40,471 nucleotides of DNA from Eubacterium sp. (lineage in GTDB: Bacteria > Bacillota > Clostridia > Lachnospirales > Lachnospiraceae), in the NCBI GenBank assembly GCA_017459345.1, contig JAFUDC010000139.1:1-40471 (forward strand), in the 5' to 3' direction. The notes under the pieces were generated by a model, which saw nothing but the letters and a program-made list of their open reading frames with translations, searched no databases and was not told where the DNA came from. The position numbers and the translations under genes are program-made. The number at the start of each line of letters is the position of its first letter. Within the stretch, counting starts at the first letter, position 1. Positions 14,925 through 23,118 of the stretch are shown piece by piece.

Positions 14925-16757
14925 ATGAATACAGACAGCAATTTGAAGAATGAATTAAACCGAATCCACCGAAAGGGCTACCCGGCCTACAAGGATCTCA
15001 AGGGCAGCTACCGGTTTCCGGCCTATATCCTGCATATTGACCATGTCCAGGGAGATCCTTTTGCGGCACCCTCAAAGCTGAGCGTGGAGGTTCCGCAGAA
15101 ACAGGCCGCCTTTCCGGAGGGCCTTTTTGATGCGTCCTATAAAAGGATTGCCCTTCAGGATCATCTGACCAGGACCTTCGGCAGGGCCTTATCTGCTCAT
15201 ATGTTTGAGGCGAAGGGATCCGGAAAGAGCGGGCTGATGTCCATATCAAGGCCCGGCCAGCAGGTGCTGGAGCGGACTGCTCTTCAGATGGATAAGGACA
15301 GAATTATTGCCAGGTTTGAGGTGGGCTTTCCCGCCAACGGCCGGACCATCAACGCGGTGGAGCTGGAAAAAATACTGTTCCGTTTTCTGTCGGATGCAGT
15401 AAAGCGGGCTCTCTATTATAGAAGCTATGATAAGAAAGACTTATATAATGTCGTACATCTTGCAGAGGACCAGCATTTTATCAGAGAGGAGCTTATCCGG
15501 CGTAATCTCACTGCCTTCGTGGCAAATGGCTCCGTTCTGCCCAGGGAGTCCGGTGTGTCAGACCGGCCCATGCGGGGGGCCGTTGCATTTACCAGTCCAA
15601 AGAGTATGGAGATTGAGATGGATCTTCCCCATAAAGGCTCCATCAGAGGCATGGGAATCCCACGGGGGATAACTCTCATCGTGGGAGGGGGCTACCATGG
15701 CAAGTCCACCCTGCTGAAGGCCCTGGAGCTGGGAGTTTACAACCACATCGAGGGAGATGGCAGGGAGTACGTGATCACCGATGAGACGGCCATGAAGATT
15801 CGGGCAGAGGACGGCCGGGCGGTCTCCCATGTAAACATTTCCCCGTTTATTAACCATCTGCCCAATGGGAAAGACACGGTGGATTTCTCCACGGAGGATG
15901 CCAGCGGATCCACCTCCCAGGCGGCGAATGTGGTGGAGGCGGTGGATTCCGGTGCAAAAGCCCTCCTGATCGATGAGGATACCTCCGCCACCAACTTCAT
16001 GGTCCGGGACACCCTCATGCAGTCGGTGATTGCCAAAGACAAGGAGCCCATCACCCCATTTCTTGACCGGGCAAGAGACCTCTATGAGAAGCAGGGCGTG
16101 TCCGTGATTTTGGTGGCAGGAAGCTCGGGAGCCTTCTTCTATATTGCAGACCATATCCTTCAGATGGATACCTACCGGGCTCTGGATATCACAGAGAAAG
16201 TCAGGGAGATCTGCCCGCACGGAGAAAGTCAGGGTGTTCTGAAGGAAAGCACATTCTCCGAAAGAATGACAAAGTCTAAAGCCAATGCCCCGAACCTGTT
16301 GATTCCTGAAAGCCCAGAGGAGATATCTGATGAGTCTGAAAGTATTGCCAGTATAGCCTGGAAACAGACGGACAGAACCCTTCGTGTGGGAAAAATCGAT
16401 AAGAAGCATGACCAGATCAGGATCAAGCAGTTTGGTAAAGACAGCTTCTCTGTCGGCCGGGACACGGTGGACCTGAAATATGTGGAGCAAATTGCCGATG
16501 CTGAGCAGACCACGACGTTAAGCTACATTATGAGGTATGTGATCGAACAGCTGGAGAAGAAGCCCGGGCAGGAGATTGGGCCCTTGCTGGAAGCTATCTG
16601 TAAGGAAATGCGTGAAAATGGACCGGGAATTCCCGGACGATTCGGCAGAAAGCCAGGCCAGGGACAGTCCAGAGGAACCATCCCAGGTAATCTGGCGGCA
16701 GTCCGTCCCCAGGAGATTTACGCATGCGTAAATCGGTATCGGGGGTTTAAACGCTGA
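14925..16757 (+). CDS. ABC-class predicted ATPase (PF09818 / COG3044)
   Basis: 610 residues, full length for the family. Walker A GGGYHGKST is at 254-262, Walker B AKALLIDED at about 344-352 followed by TSATNFMVRD, and a signature-like DFSTEDASGSTSQAANVVEA at 320-339. There is no membrane segment, so it is a soluble ATPase, not a transporter. The N-terminal 240 residues are the family-specific domain. ATG 14925 follows GGGAGG. The C-terminus ends shortly before the gene-free repeat region. The biological role of COG3044 ATPases is not established; RNA or DNA transactions have been guessed because of distant similarity to structural-maintenance ABC ATPases. Confidence 0.85.
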   Translation: MNTDSNLKNELNRIHRKGYPAYKDLKGSYRFPAYILHIDHVQGDPFAAPSKLSVEVPQKQAAFPEGLFDASYKRIALQDHLTRTFGRALSAHMFEAKGSGKSGLMSISRPGQQVLERTALQMDKDRIIARFEVGFPANGRTINAVELEKILFRFLSDAVKRALYYRSYDKKDLYNVVHLAEDQHFIREELIRRNLTAFVANGSVLPRESGVSDRPMRGAVAFTSPKSMEIEMDLPHKGSIRGMGIPRGITLIVGGGYHGKSTLLKALELGVYNHIEGDGREYVITDETAMKIRAEDGRAVSHVNISPFINHLPNGKDTVDFSTEDASGSTSQAANVVEAVDSGAKALLIDEDTSATNFMVRDTLMQSVIAKDKEPITPFLDRARDLYEKQGVSVILVAGSSGAFFYIADHILQMDTYRALDITEKVREICPHGESQGVLKESTFSERMTKSKANAPNLLIPESPEEISDESESIASIAWKQTDRTLRVGKIDKKHDQIRIKQFGKDSFSVGRDTVDLKYVEQIADAEQTTTLSYIMRYVIEQLEKKPGQEIGPLLEAICKEMRENGPGIPGRFGRKPGQGQSRGTIPGNLAAVRPQEIYACVNRYRGFKR

Positions 16758-16788
16758 CCGGGAATTATCATGACTCTTATGAGGTTAA

Positions 16789-16926
16789 TGTCGAATCTAT
16801 CTTCTGATTATCGGAGTTCTGCTTGCCATCCCGGTGGTATCGATGTTACTGGATCCGGAGCACGACAGCCTTCTGCCCTATCTGGAGAGCAGCGAAGCAA
16901 TCCGTAGGACTTATTCACGTGATTAA
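16789..16926 (+). pseudogene. Possible truncated membrane-protein fragment
   Basis: An open stretch without a start codon encodes a hydrophobic helix followed by a polar segment (IYLLIIGVLLAIPVVSMLLD, then PEHDSLLPYLESSEAIRRTY), and ends at TAA 16924. It looks like the N-terminal part of a single-pass membrane protein. The stop falls just after the first copy of the 12-base repeat GGACTTATTCAC, so insertion of the repeat complex may have cut the gene. No continuation is found on the other side at 18318. Confidence 0.3.
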
Positions 16927-17058
16927 CTTTTTCGAAGCCTTCAGGCAGCCGAAACCTGAAGATCGTGCCAAAGTGACAGCCCGCAGGGCTGATGCAAGTT
17001 CAATTAAAGCTACCGAAATGGGGAAAAAGAGCTGAGGTAACAGCTCGGGAAGCGTATG
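16927..17058 (-). repeat. Inverted copy of the 128-bp repeat unit
   Basis: Read on the minus strand, this segment follows the 128-bp units at 17489-18000 closely: the CAGCCC...GGGCTG palindrome (16978-16992), then CTGTCACTTTGGC, and on the other side the AGCTCTTTTTCCCCATTTCGG block. The outer edge TTCGAAAAAGTTAA on the minus strand matches TTGAAAAAGTTAA at the right end of the array, so the two sets form large inverted arms around the hairpin array. Confidence 0.8.
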
Positions 17059-17060
17059 AA

Positions 17061-17450
17061 GCTGATAGAAAGGGAATTCAAGCGGTTCTATCTGCTTCAA
17101 TCGCCTCCCGTTAGCTCTTCATGGCAGATAGAACTGAGAGTTTCTTTCTTCTATCAGCTTAAATTGCATTCTTTAAGCATTTCATAGCTGATAGAATTGA
17201 TGAATTCCCATTTTCTATCAGCTTCAATTGTATTCTTCTAGCTTTTTCATAGCGGATAGAATTGACCGATTCCTGTTTTCTATCAGCTTCACTCAATTTC
17301 TTCAAGCTTTTCATGACAGATAGAATTGACTGATTCCCGTTTTCTATCAGCTTCATTCACTTCCTTAAGGCTTATTATGGCAGATAGAATTGAAGGATTC
17401 TCATTTCTATCCGCTTTTCTCACATTGCTTTAACTTTTCAGAGATAGAAC
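17061..17450. repeat. Tandem array of six ~63-bp hairpin repeats
   Basis: GATAGAA occurs at 17064, 17127, 17190, 17255, 17319 and 17383 (periods 63, 63, 65, 64, 64). Each is followed about 15 bases later by TTCTATC, so every unit is a hairpin. In the best units the arms extend to 10 bp, GCTGATAGAA with TTCTATCAGC (17187-17222). A seventh, partial copy starts at 17443 without its right arm. Arms are conserved and spacers vary, the pattern expected when a folded structure or a two-sided protein site is what matters. No unique spacers, so it is not CRISPR. Confidence 0.85.
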
Positions 17451-17488
17451 CCACAAATATTTGTTTTCATACTCCAGGTGAATCTCGT

Positions 17489-18000
17489 GAAATGTTACTT
17501 TAGCTCATTCTTCCCATTTAAGTTGCTTTAATTGAACTGACCTACAGCCCTACGGGCTGTCACTTTGGCTTAATCTTCTGATTTCGGCTGCCCAGCATCT
17601 GCTCTCAGCGATTCGTCGAGCTGTTACCCTAGCTCTATTTCCCCATTACGGCAGCTTTAATTGAATCGGCATCAGCCCTGCGGGCTGTCACTTTGGCCCA
17701 ATCTTTTGATTTCGGCTGCTCAGAATCTGCCCCCAGCGATTCGTCGAGCTGTTACTCTAGCTCTTTTTCCCTATTTCGGCAGCTTTAATTGAATCGGCGT
17801 CAGCCCTGCGGGCTGTCACTTTGGTGAAATCTTCTGATTTCGGCAGCTCAGGATCTACTCTCAGCGATTTGTTGAGCTGACACCTCAGTTCTTTTTCCCC
17901 ATTTCGGTTGCTCAAATTGAACTGGTCACAGCCCTGCGGGCTGTCACTTTGGCATGATCTTCTGGTTTCGTCAGCCAGAAGACATTGAAAAAGTTAACTG
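17489..18000 (+). repeat. Tandem array of four 128-bp direct repeats
   Basis: The unit's palindrome CAGCCCTGCGGGCTG (first copy has A for G) starts at 17545, 17673, 17801 and 17929, exactly 128 bases apart each time, followed by TCACTTTGG. Each unit also carries a GAGCT...AGCTC stem (near 17628, 17756 and 17872) and ends with a GCTTTAATTGAAT block. The array opens with a partial unit from 17489. No reading frame is conserved across copies. Exact period with scattered substitutions points to past unequal recombination. Confidence 0.85.
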
Positions 18001-18306
18001 AACAAATATAAAGTTATCGCAACTCCCCTGGCAAGCTCGCAGCCAGAGGCTGCTCGCTATCGGGCAGTCGACCGATAGCCTTGACAGATAGAGCATACGT
18101 CCCAGCCCGTGCAAGCACGGCTATTTCTGGCTCGCTAATGGCGTGAATAAGTCCCACGCACGGCTCCGCTGCTTATCGCAGCTCCCGCCGTGCTAACAGT
18201 ATCTCGATTCCACACTAACCGTGCTTCATCTCAATACTGTTTGTCGTGCGCAATGTCTGAGCAGTCTTGCATGCAAGCATGCCGCCTTGCTCAGCCGCTG
18301 CACACT
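18001..18306. other. Palindrome-rich non-coding block
   Basis: No gene is seen. Short perfect stems are dense: CTATCGG/CCGATAG (about 18056-18077), CCGTGC-AA-GCACGG (about 18107-18120) and the 12-bp palindrome CTTGCATGCAAG near 18268. It also contains an inverted copy of the 12-base boundary repeat (18143-18154). It could be transcribed as a structured RNA, serve as the mtnA terminator region, or be part of a non-autonomous element. Confidence 0.6.
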
Positions 18307-18329
18307 GGACTTATTCACTGATATAGTTA

Positions 18330-19478
18330 CTACCCCAGTATCTCAATCACCGTATCATGTATCTGTTTTTTCATAAATATCTCTTTGAATGCCTTATCAT
18401 AAGGCGGATAGGCAATCCCGTACTCGGTGATGATGCCGGTGATCAGGTCGGCGTCGGTCACATCGAAGGCGGTATTGTATACTTTTACCCCCTTCGGAGC
18501 CATGGGCTTCTCATACCACATGCTGGTGACTTCCTCGGGCTTGCGCTGCTCGATCACGATGCCGGCTCCGGTTTCTATGGACATATCGATGGTGGAGGTA
18601 GGAGCGCATACATAGAAGGGTATCCCGTATCTTTTTGCTGCCAGGGCAGCCATGGAGGTTCCGATCTTGTTGGCGGTGTCGCCGTTGGCGGCCACCCTGT
18701 CACATCCTACAAAGACGGCATTGATGGCTCCGGTCCGCATGAGGGAGGCAGACATATTGTCGCAGAGTACGGTGACGTCCATCCCCGCACTGGACAGCTC
18801 GAAGCTGGTAAGCCGTGCTCCCTGAAGGAGGGGTCTGGTCTCATCGCAGTATATCTTAAAGTTGTAGCCCTGTTCATGGCCCAGATACATGGGGGCAGTA
18901 GCAGTGCCGTAGCGGATTGTGGCCAGCTGACCGGCGTTACAGTGGGTGAGCAGACCATCCCCGGGATTAACAAGAGACAGACCATAGGTTCCGATAGCAT
19001 GGCAGACCTTAATATCCTCCTCCCGGATGGCCAGAGCCTCATCATGAAGGGCGGCGACGATATCCTTTACCGGCTGATCCCTATTGGCGATGACCACCTG
19101 CTCCATCCTTTTTAGTGCCCAGGAAAGATTTACGGCTGTGGGGCGGGAAGAATTGAGATAATCGGAAGCCTTCCTGAATTTCTCATAAAATGTATCATAA
19201 TCAGTCGCGGTTATCTCTCTGGCAGCCAGGTAGATGCCGATGGCAGCGGCCACGCCGATGGCGGGGGCTCCCCGAACCTTAAGAAGATAGATGGCATCCC
19301 AGATCTCTGTCTGCTTTGTCAGGGACAGGATCTCAATCTTGTTGGGCAGTTGGGTCTGGTCGATAATGACCATGGCATGGCTTTTGTCGTCGAGGGTGAC
19401 GGTGTCATAGTCAAGTATAGTAGCCTTTAACATTGATTTTGTATCATTATTTATAGATGACTGTTTATAATCGGACAT
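18330..19478 (-). CDS. mtnA: S-methyl-5-thioribose-1-phosphate isomerase
   Basis: 382 residues. Converts methylthioribose-1-phosphate to methylthioribulose-1-phosphate in the methionine salvage pathway. Family motifs are RGAPAIG (69-75), catalytic Cys180 in THCNAG and catalytic Asp260 in GCDRVAANGDTANKIGT. The ATG follows AAGGAGAA at good spacing on the minus strand. No other mtn gene is visible in the window; the gene is divergent from the branched-chain amino acid transporter and its 3' end abuts the palindrome-rich block. Related aldose-phosphate isomerases of the same fold exist, but motif agreement favours MtnA. Confidence 0.9.
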   Translation of the reverse strand: MSDYKQSSINNDTKSMLKATILDYDTVTLDDKSHAMVIIDQTQLPNKIEILSLTKQTEIWDAIYLLKVRGAPAIGVAAAIGIYLAAREITATDYDTFYEKFRKASDYLNSSRPTAVNLSWALKRMEQVVIANRDQPVKDIVAALHDEALAIREEDIKVCHAIGTYGLSLVNPGDGLLTHCNAGQLATIRYGTATAPMYLGHEQGYNFKIYCDETRPLLQGARLTSFELSSAGMDVTVLCDNMSASLMRTGAINAVFVGCDRVAANGDTANKIGTSMAALAAKRYGIPFYVCAPTSTIDMSIETGAGIVIEQRKPEEVTSMWYEKPMAPKGVKVYNTAFDVTDADLITGIITEYGIAYPPYDKAFKEIFMKKQIHDTVIEILG

Positions 19479-19524
19479 GAGTGCGTTCTCCTTTCCTTTT
19501 ACAATAAACCCCTATATAATATTT

Positions 19525-19553
19525 ATTGTATCAAACTAAGGCTGGTTTCGCAA
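19525..19553 (-). promoter_or_regulatory. Candidate mtnA promoter
   Basis: On the minus strand, -35 TTGCGA and -10 TACAAT are separated by 17 bases, 47 bases before the mtnA start codon. No S-box or other riboswitch pattern was recognised in the leader. Confidence 0.45.
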
Positions 19554-19603
19554 TCTTGTGCATACTTATTTTTGATGTATAATGTTGGTTCAGGCGTCAA
19601 AAC

Positions 19604-19660
19604 TACATCCCCACGTCATAGTGTCACGTTAGTGACGGATGAAATTTATGACAGGATGTA
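19604..19660. repeat. Nested inverted repeat between mtnA and livK
   Basis: Three nested arm pairs: TACATCC/GGATGTA (19604-19610/19654-19660), GTCATA/TATGAC (19615-19620/19647-19652) and GTCAC/GTGAC (19623-19627/19632-19636). It lies upstream of both divergent promoters, so it is outside both leaders and is a candidate operator or independent small structured element. Confidence 0.5.
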
Positions 19661-19708
19661 AAATACCTATGATTTCTTCGCAGAGCCAGTATTTCTGCCC
19701 CTTTTATA

Positions 19709-19737
19709 TTGACACAAAAGAGGATGCGTGCTAATAT
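19709..19737 (+). promoter_or_regulatory. Strong sigma-A promoter for livKHMGF
   Basis: Consensus -35 TTGACA (19709-19714), 17-base spacer and -10 TAATAT (19732-19737), 42 bases before the livK start. Confidence 0.8.
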
Positions 19738-19779
19738 TTTTTCATATTGTAGTATTTTTTAAAGAGGAGGTAAAACTAC

Positions 19780-20970
19780 ATGAAGAGGTTAACGAAGAAA
19801 CTTTTAGCAACACTTCTTGCAGCTGTTATGGTGCTGTCTCTGGCAGCCTGCGGCGGCTCATCAGGCGGCGACAGCGGTTCTGCCGAATCATCTGATTCCG
19901 GAGCAGCAACCATCAAGATCGGCGGTACCGGCCCTCTTACAGGCGGTGCATCCATCTATGGTACAGCTGTTAAGCAGGGTGCAGAGCTTGCAGTAGAAGA
20001 GATCAACGCAGCTAATTCCGATCTTCAGATCGAGTTCAAGATGGAAGATGACGAGGCTGACGGTGAGAAGGGTGTCAATGCCTACAACAAGCTGAAGGAC
20101 TGGGGCGTACAGATGATCATGGGTTCCGTTACAACCGGTTCCTGTATTGCTGTATCTGCTGAGGCCAATACGGACAGAGTATTCCTGATGACTCCATCCG
20201 CTTCATCCGCAGATGTTACTGCAGGCAAGGATAATGCTTTCCAGATCTGCTTCACAGATCCTAACCAGGGTGTGAAGGCTGCAGATAACATTGCCGAGAC
20301 ATTTGCTGACAAGAAGGTAGCCTGTATCTATAATAACTCCGATGCTTATTCCACAGGTATCTTTAATGCATTCAAGACAGAGCTTGAAGCCAAGGGTATG
20401 CAGCTTGTAGCCGAGGAGACCTACCCGGATGATACCAATGCAGATTACAGTGCTCAGCTGACATCCTGCAAGTCCGCAGGCGCTGACCTGATCTTCCTTC
20501 CCATCTACTACACACCTGCTTCCGTTATCCTGAAACAGGCTAAGGATATGAACTATGATACCACCTTCTTCGGAGTAGACGGTATGGACGGTATCCTTGA
20601 TATGGAAGGTTTTGACACAAGCCTTGCTGAGGGCGTTTATCTTCAGACACCGGTTAACCCATGGTCCGAAGAGCAGAACGTGGCAGACTTTGTAAGCAAG
20701 TATCAGGAGAAGTATGGCGAGATCCCGAACCAGTTTGCTGCAGACGGTTATGATGGCATCTATGTTCTGTATAATGCCTTCAAGGAGGCAGGACTTTCTG
20801 CTGACCAGAGCAACGAAGAGATCTGTGATGCTATGATTTCAACTGTAACAGGCGGATTCACCTATGATGGTATCACCGGCAGCGGCATGACCTGGAATGA
20901 GAACGGTGAAGTATCCAAGACTCCTGCTGTATGTATCATCCAGGATGCCAAGTACGTGGATGTTCAGTAG
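19780..20970 (+). CDS. livK: Branched-chain amino acid ABC transporter, substrate-binding lipoprotein
   Basis: 396 residues. The lipoprotein signal ends in LSLAAC with Cys24, then a Gly/Ser-rich linker. From about residue 45 a periplasmic-binding-protein type 1 fold begins (IKIGGTGPLTGGASIYGTAVKQG). It captures leucine/isoleucine/valine or a related solute outside the membrane and passes it to LivHM. The ATG follows AGAGGAGG. It heads the five-gene livKHMGF set and is separated from livH by a hairpin that probably lowers expression of the downstream genes relative to the binding protein. The actual ligand is not proven by sequence. Confidence 0.92.
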   Translation: MKRLTKKLLATLLAAVMVLSLAACGGSSGGDSGSAESSDSGAATIKIGGTGPLTGGASIYGTAVKQGAELAVEEINAANSDLQIEFKMEDDEADGEKGVNAYNKLKDWGVQMIMGSVTTGSCIAVSAEANTDRVFLMTPSASSADVTAGKDNAFQICFTDPNQGVKAADNIAETFADKKVACIYNNSDAYSTGIFNAFKTELEAKGMQLVAEETYPDDTNADYSAQLTSCKSAGADLIFLPIYYTPASVILKQAKDMNYDTTFFGVDGMDGILDMEGFDTSLAEGVYLQTPVNPWSEEQNVADFVSKYQEKYGEIPNQFAADGYDGIYVLYNAFKEAGLSADQSNEEICDAMISTVTGGFTYDGITGSGMTWNENGEVSKTPAVCIIQDAKYVDVQ

Positions 20971-21085
20971 TCAGTGTTGATTGCGAACTGATTCGCGTAC
21001 CCAGATAGTACGCTATAACAGGTCTTTACGCTCTTAATTGACTTTATAGCTCTATCATTTAATTTAAGTGACTTGAGATTATTCG

Positions 21086-21108
21086 GGGTGCTGCATTTTG
21101 CAGCACCC
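21086..21108 (+). terminator. Intra-operon hairpin between livK and livH
   Basis: GGGTGCTGC (21086-21094) and GCAGCACCC (21100-21108) with loop ATTTT. Only a weak T-rich tail follows (TCTTGT), so it is more likely a partial terminator or mRNA-stabilising hairpin that favours livK abundance. Confidence 0.65.
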
Positions 21109-21132
21109 TCTTGTGGATAGAGGGAAAACCTT

Positions 21133-22017
21133 ATGATTTTTTTATCGAACTTAGTGAACGGCCTGAGCCTGGGCAGTGTCTATGCCATCATTGCCCTGGG
21201 TTATACCATGGTTTACTGTATATCCAAGATGCTCAATTTTGCCCACGGTGATGTCATCATGATTGGCGCTTATATCTCTTTTTGTGCCACATCTTATCTT
21301 CATTTGAACCCGTGGCTGGCCCTCCTGATGGCGGTTGCCGTATGTACGGTTATGGGTATCCTGATTGAGGGGCTGGCTTATAAGCCGCTGCGGGGGACCA
21401 GCTCCCTGGCAGTTCTGATCACAGCGATCGGTGTGTCCTATTTTCTGCAGAACAGCGCCCTGCTGATCTGGGGAAGCGCCCCCAAGGTATTTACTTCCAT
21501 CGTCAGCGGTTCCAAGGGGATCCGTCTTTTTGATGGTCAGCTTACCATCACGGCGGAGGCAATTCTTACCATGATTGCCGCCATCATCATTATGGTCTGT
21601 ATGACCCTTTTTACATCAGGGACCAAGATGGGTAAGGCTATGCGGGCTGTATCGGAGGATAACGGAGCTGCCCAGCTTATGGGTATTAATGTGAACTCAA
21701 CTATCTCCATGACATTTGCCATCGGATCCGGACTGGCTGCCATCGCCGGAGTGCTTCTGTGCTCCTCCTATCCGGCCCTGATGCCGACCACCGGTGCCAT
21801 GCCCGGTATCAAGGCGTTTACGGCTGCCGTTTTTGGCGGGATCGGATCCATTCCCGGTGCTATGCTGGGCGGTATCCTTCTGGGCATTATAGAAATCTTC
21901 GGCAGGGCTTACATTTCCTCCGAACTATCCGATGCTATTGTATTCGGCGTTTTGATTATCGTACTTCTTGTTAAGCCGACCGGACTGCTCGGCAAGACAA
22001 GGATGGAGAAAGTGTAG
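21133..22017 (+). CDS. livH: Branched-chain amino acid ABC transporter permease LivH
   Basis: 294 residues, strongly hydrophobic with about eight membrane segments. N-terminal NLVNGLSLGSVYAIIALGYT and MLNFAHGDVIMIGAY, and later the EAA-like PGIKAFTAAVFGGIGSIPGA, are typical of LivH. It forms the membrane channel with LivM. ATG 21133 follows AGAGGGAAA. The stop is nine bases before the chosen livM start. Confidence 0.92.
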   Translation: MIFLSNLVNGLSLGSVYAIIALGYTMVYCISKMLNFAHGDVIMIGAYISFCATSYLHLNPWLALLMAVAVCTVMGILIEGLAYKPLRGTSSLAVLITAIGVSYFLQNSALLIWGSAPKVFTSIVSGSKGIRLFDGQLTITAEAILTMIAAIIIMVCMTLFTSGTKMGKAMRAVSEDNGAAQLMGINVNSTISMTFAIGSGLAAIAGVLLCSSYPALMPTTGAMPGIKAFTAAVFGGIGSIPGAMLGGILLGIIEIFGRAYISSELSDAIVFGVLIIVLLVKPTGLLGKTRMEKV

Positions 22018-22026
22018 GGTGTGCAT

Positions 22027-23118
22027 ATGGATAATAAGATAAAAGAGAAAAAAAAGATATCACCATACACGAAGAATGCGGCAATCTCATATATTCTTGT
22101 GACTGCCGGCTTTATCATTGTTACACTGCTGAATATGATGGGGGCAGTATCCAGCTCCCTGCAGGGCCAGCTGGTGCCGATCTGCGCCTATATCATCATG
22201 GCTGTGTCCCTGAACCTTGTTGTAGGTATCTCGGGTGAGCTGTCCCTGGGACATGCAGGATTCATGTCGGTGGGGGCATTCTCCGGAATCGTCGTATCAG
22301 GCATGCTGGAGAATTCCTCCATGCCGGATGCTGCCCGTCTGGCCTGTGCCGTGATTGTCGGTGCTGTGATTGCCGGAATCGCCGGATTTCTTATTGGCAT
22401 TCCCGTTCTCAGACTTCGGGGAGATTATCTGGCCATCGTAACCCTGGCCTTTGGTGAGATCATCAAGAATATTATGAATATCGTATATGTCTGCAAGGAT
22501 AATGCGGGATTGCATATCTCGACCAGTCCGGATATCGGACAGGGAGAGGGTGCCAGAATGCTTTTAAATGGCCCTATGGGAGCTACGGCAGTCCAGAGGA
22601 TCTCCACCTTCACCTCAGGCTTTGTTCTGATTCTGATCACCCTCTTTGTGGTCCAGAATATCATGAATTCCAGACAGGGAAGGGCCATTATGGCCTGCCG
22701 GGACAACCGGATTGCGGCGGAGTCCATCGGACTGAATGTCATGAAGTACAAGCTGATGGCCTTTACCATCTCCGCATCCCTTGCCGGTATGGGCGGAGCC
22801 CTCTTCGGCCTGAATTATTCCTCCCTGCTGCCGATCAAGTTCAATTTCAATACCTCGGTTCTGATCCTGGTATTTGTGGTCCTTGGAGGTATCGGTAATA
22901 TCTGGGGTTCCATCATAGCCGCAACCATTCTGACTATTCTGCCGGAAGCACTTAGACAGTTTGCTGACTACAGAATGCTTACCTATGCGGTTGTTCTGAT
23001 TCTGGTTATGATCGGGACCAATAACCTGAAGATGCGGGCCTGGTTCGCCAACCTGTGGGATCAGATCAAACCGGGGAAGAAAACCGGTCCGGATACGGAA
23101 GGAGGGTCGGCAGCATGA
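22027..23118 (+). CDS. livM: Branched-chain amino acid ABC transporter permease LivM
   Basis: 363 residues from ATG 22027; a GTG two codons upstream (22021) is also possible, but AGGGTG is better spaced for the ATG. LivM features: VAVSLNL-type segment IMAVSLNLVVGISGELSLGHAGF, the conserved SIGLNVMKYKL and the cytoplasmic loop YSSLLPIKFNFNTSVLILV. A basic N-terminal tail precedes the first helix. It pairs with LivH. The stop overlaps the livG start by four bases (ATGA). Confidence 0.92.
   Translation: MDNKIKEKKKISPYTKNAAISYILVTAGFIIVTLLNMMGAVSSSLQGQLVPICAYIIMAVSLNLVVGISGELSLGHAGFMSVGAFSGIVVSGMLENSSMPDAARLACAVIVGAVIAGIAGFLIGIPVLRLRGDYLAIVTLAFGEIIKNIMNIVYVCKDNAGLHISTSPDIGQGEGARMLLNGPMGATAVQRISTFTSGFVLILITLFVVQNIMNSRQGRAIMACRDNRIAAESIGLNVMKYKLMAFTISASLAGMGGALFGLNYSSLLPIKFNFNTSVLILVFVVLGGIGNIWGSIIAATILTILPEALRQFADYRMLTYAVVLILVMIGTNNLKMRAWFANLWDQIKPGKKTGPDTEGGSAA

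Larger units (their letters stand above)
16907..18318. repeat. 12-bp repeat bounding the repeat complex
   Basis: GGACTTATTCAC occurs at 16907-16918 and 18307-18318, exactly 1,400 bases apart, and inverted at 18143-18154 (GTGAATAAGTCC). The two direct copies enclose every repeat of this region, as a target-site duplication or element end would. Confidence 0.6.

Noticed and set aside
15558-16490. 310-codon minus-strand frame across the ATPase gene
   Set aside because: Antisense shadow of a gene with intact Walker motifs.
16823-17035. Plus-strand reading frame of 70 codons
   Set aside because: It runs from the membrane-fragment stub into the inverted 128-bp repeat in a different frame; no ribosome site, composition unlike its neighbours.
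17159-17356. Minus-strand reading frame of 65 codons with a repeated KLIEN-type peptide
   Set aside because: The 63-bp period is a multiple of three, so the frame stays open by chance across the repeats; no ribosome site and no known protein.
17061-17450. CRISPR-like regular repeats
   Set aside because: The whole 63-bp unit repeats, there are no unique spacers and no cas genes; each unit is itself a hairpin.
18357-19115. Long plus-strand frame antisense to mtnA
   Set aside because: It mirrors a well-supported MtnA coding sequence; Gly/Asp/Val-rich antisense translation, no ribosome site.
19479-19524. S-adenosylmethionine riboswitch in the mtnA leader
   Set aside because: The leader is only some 40 bases and has no S-box motifs.
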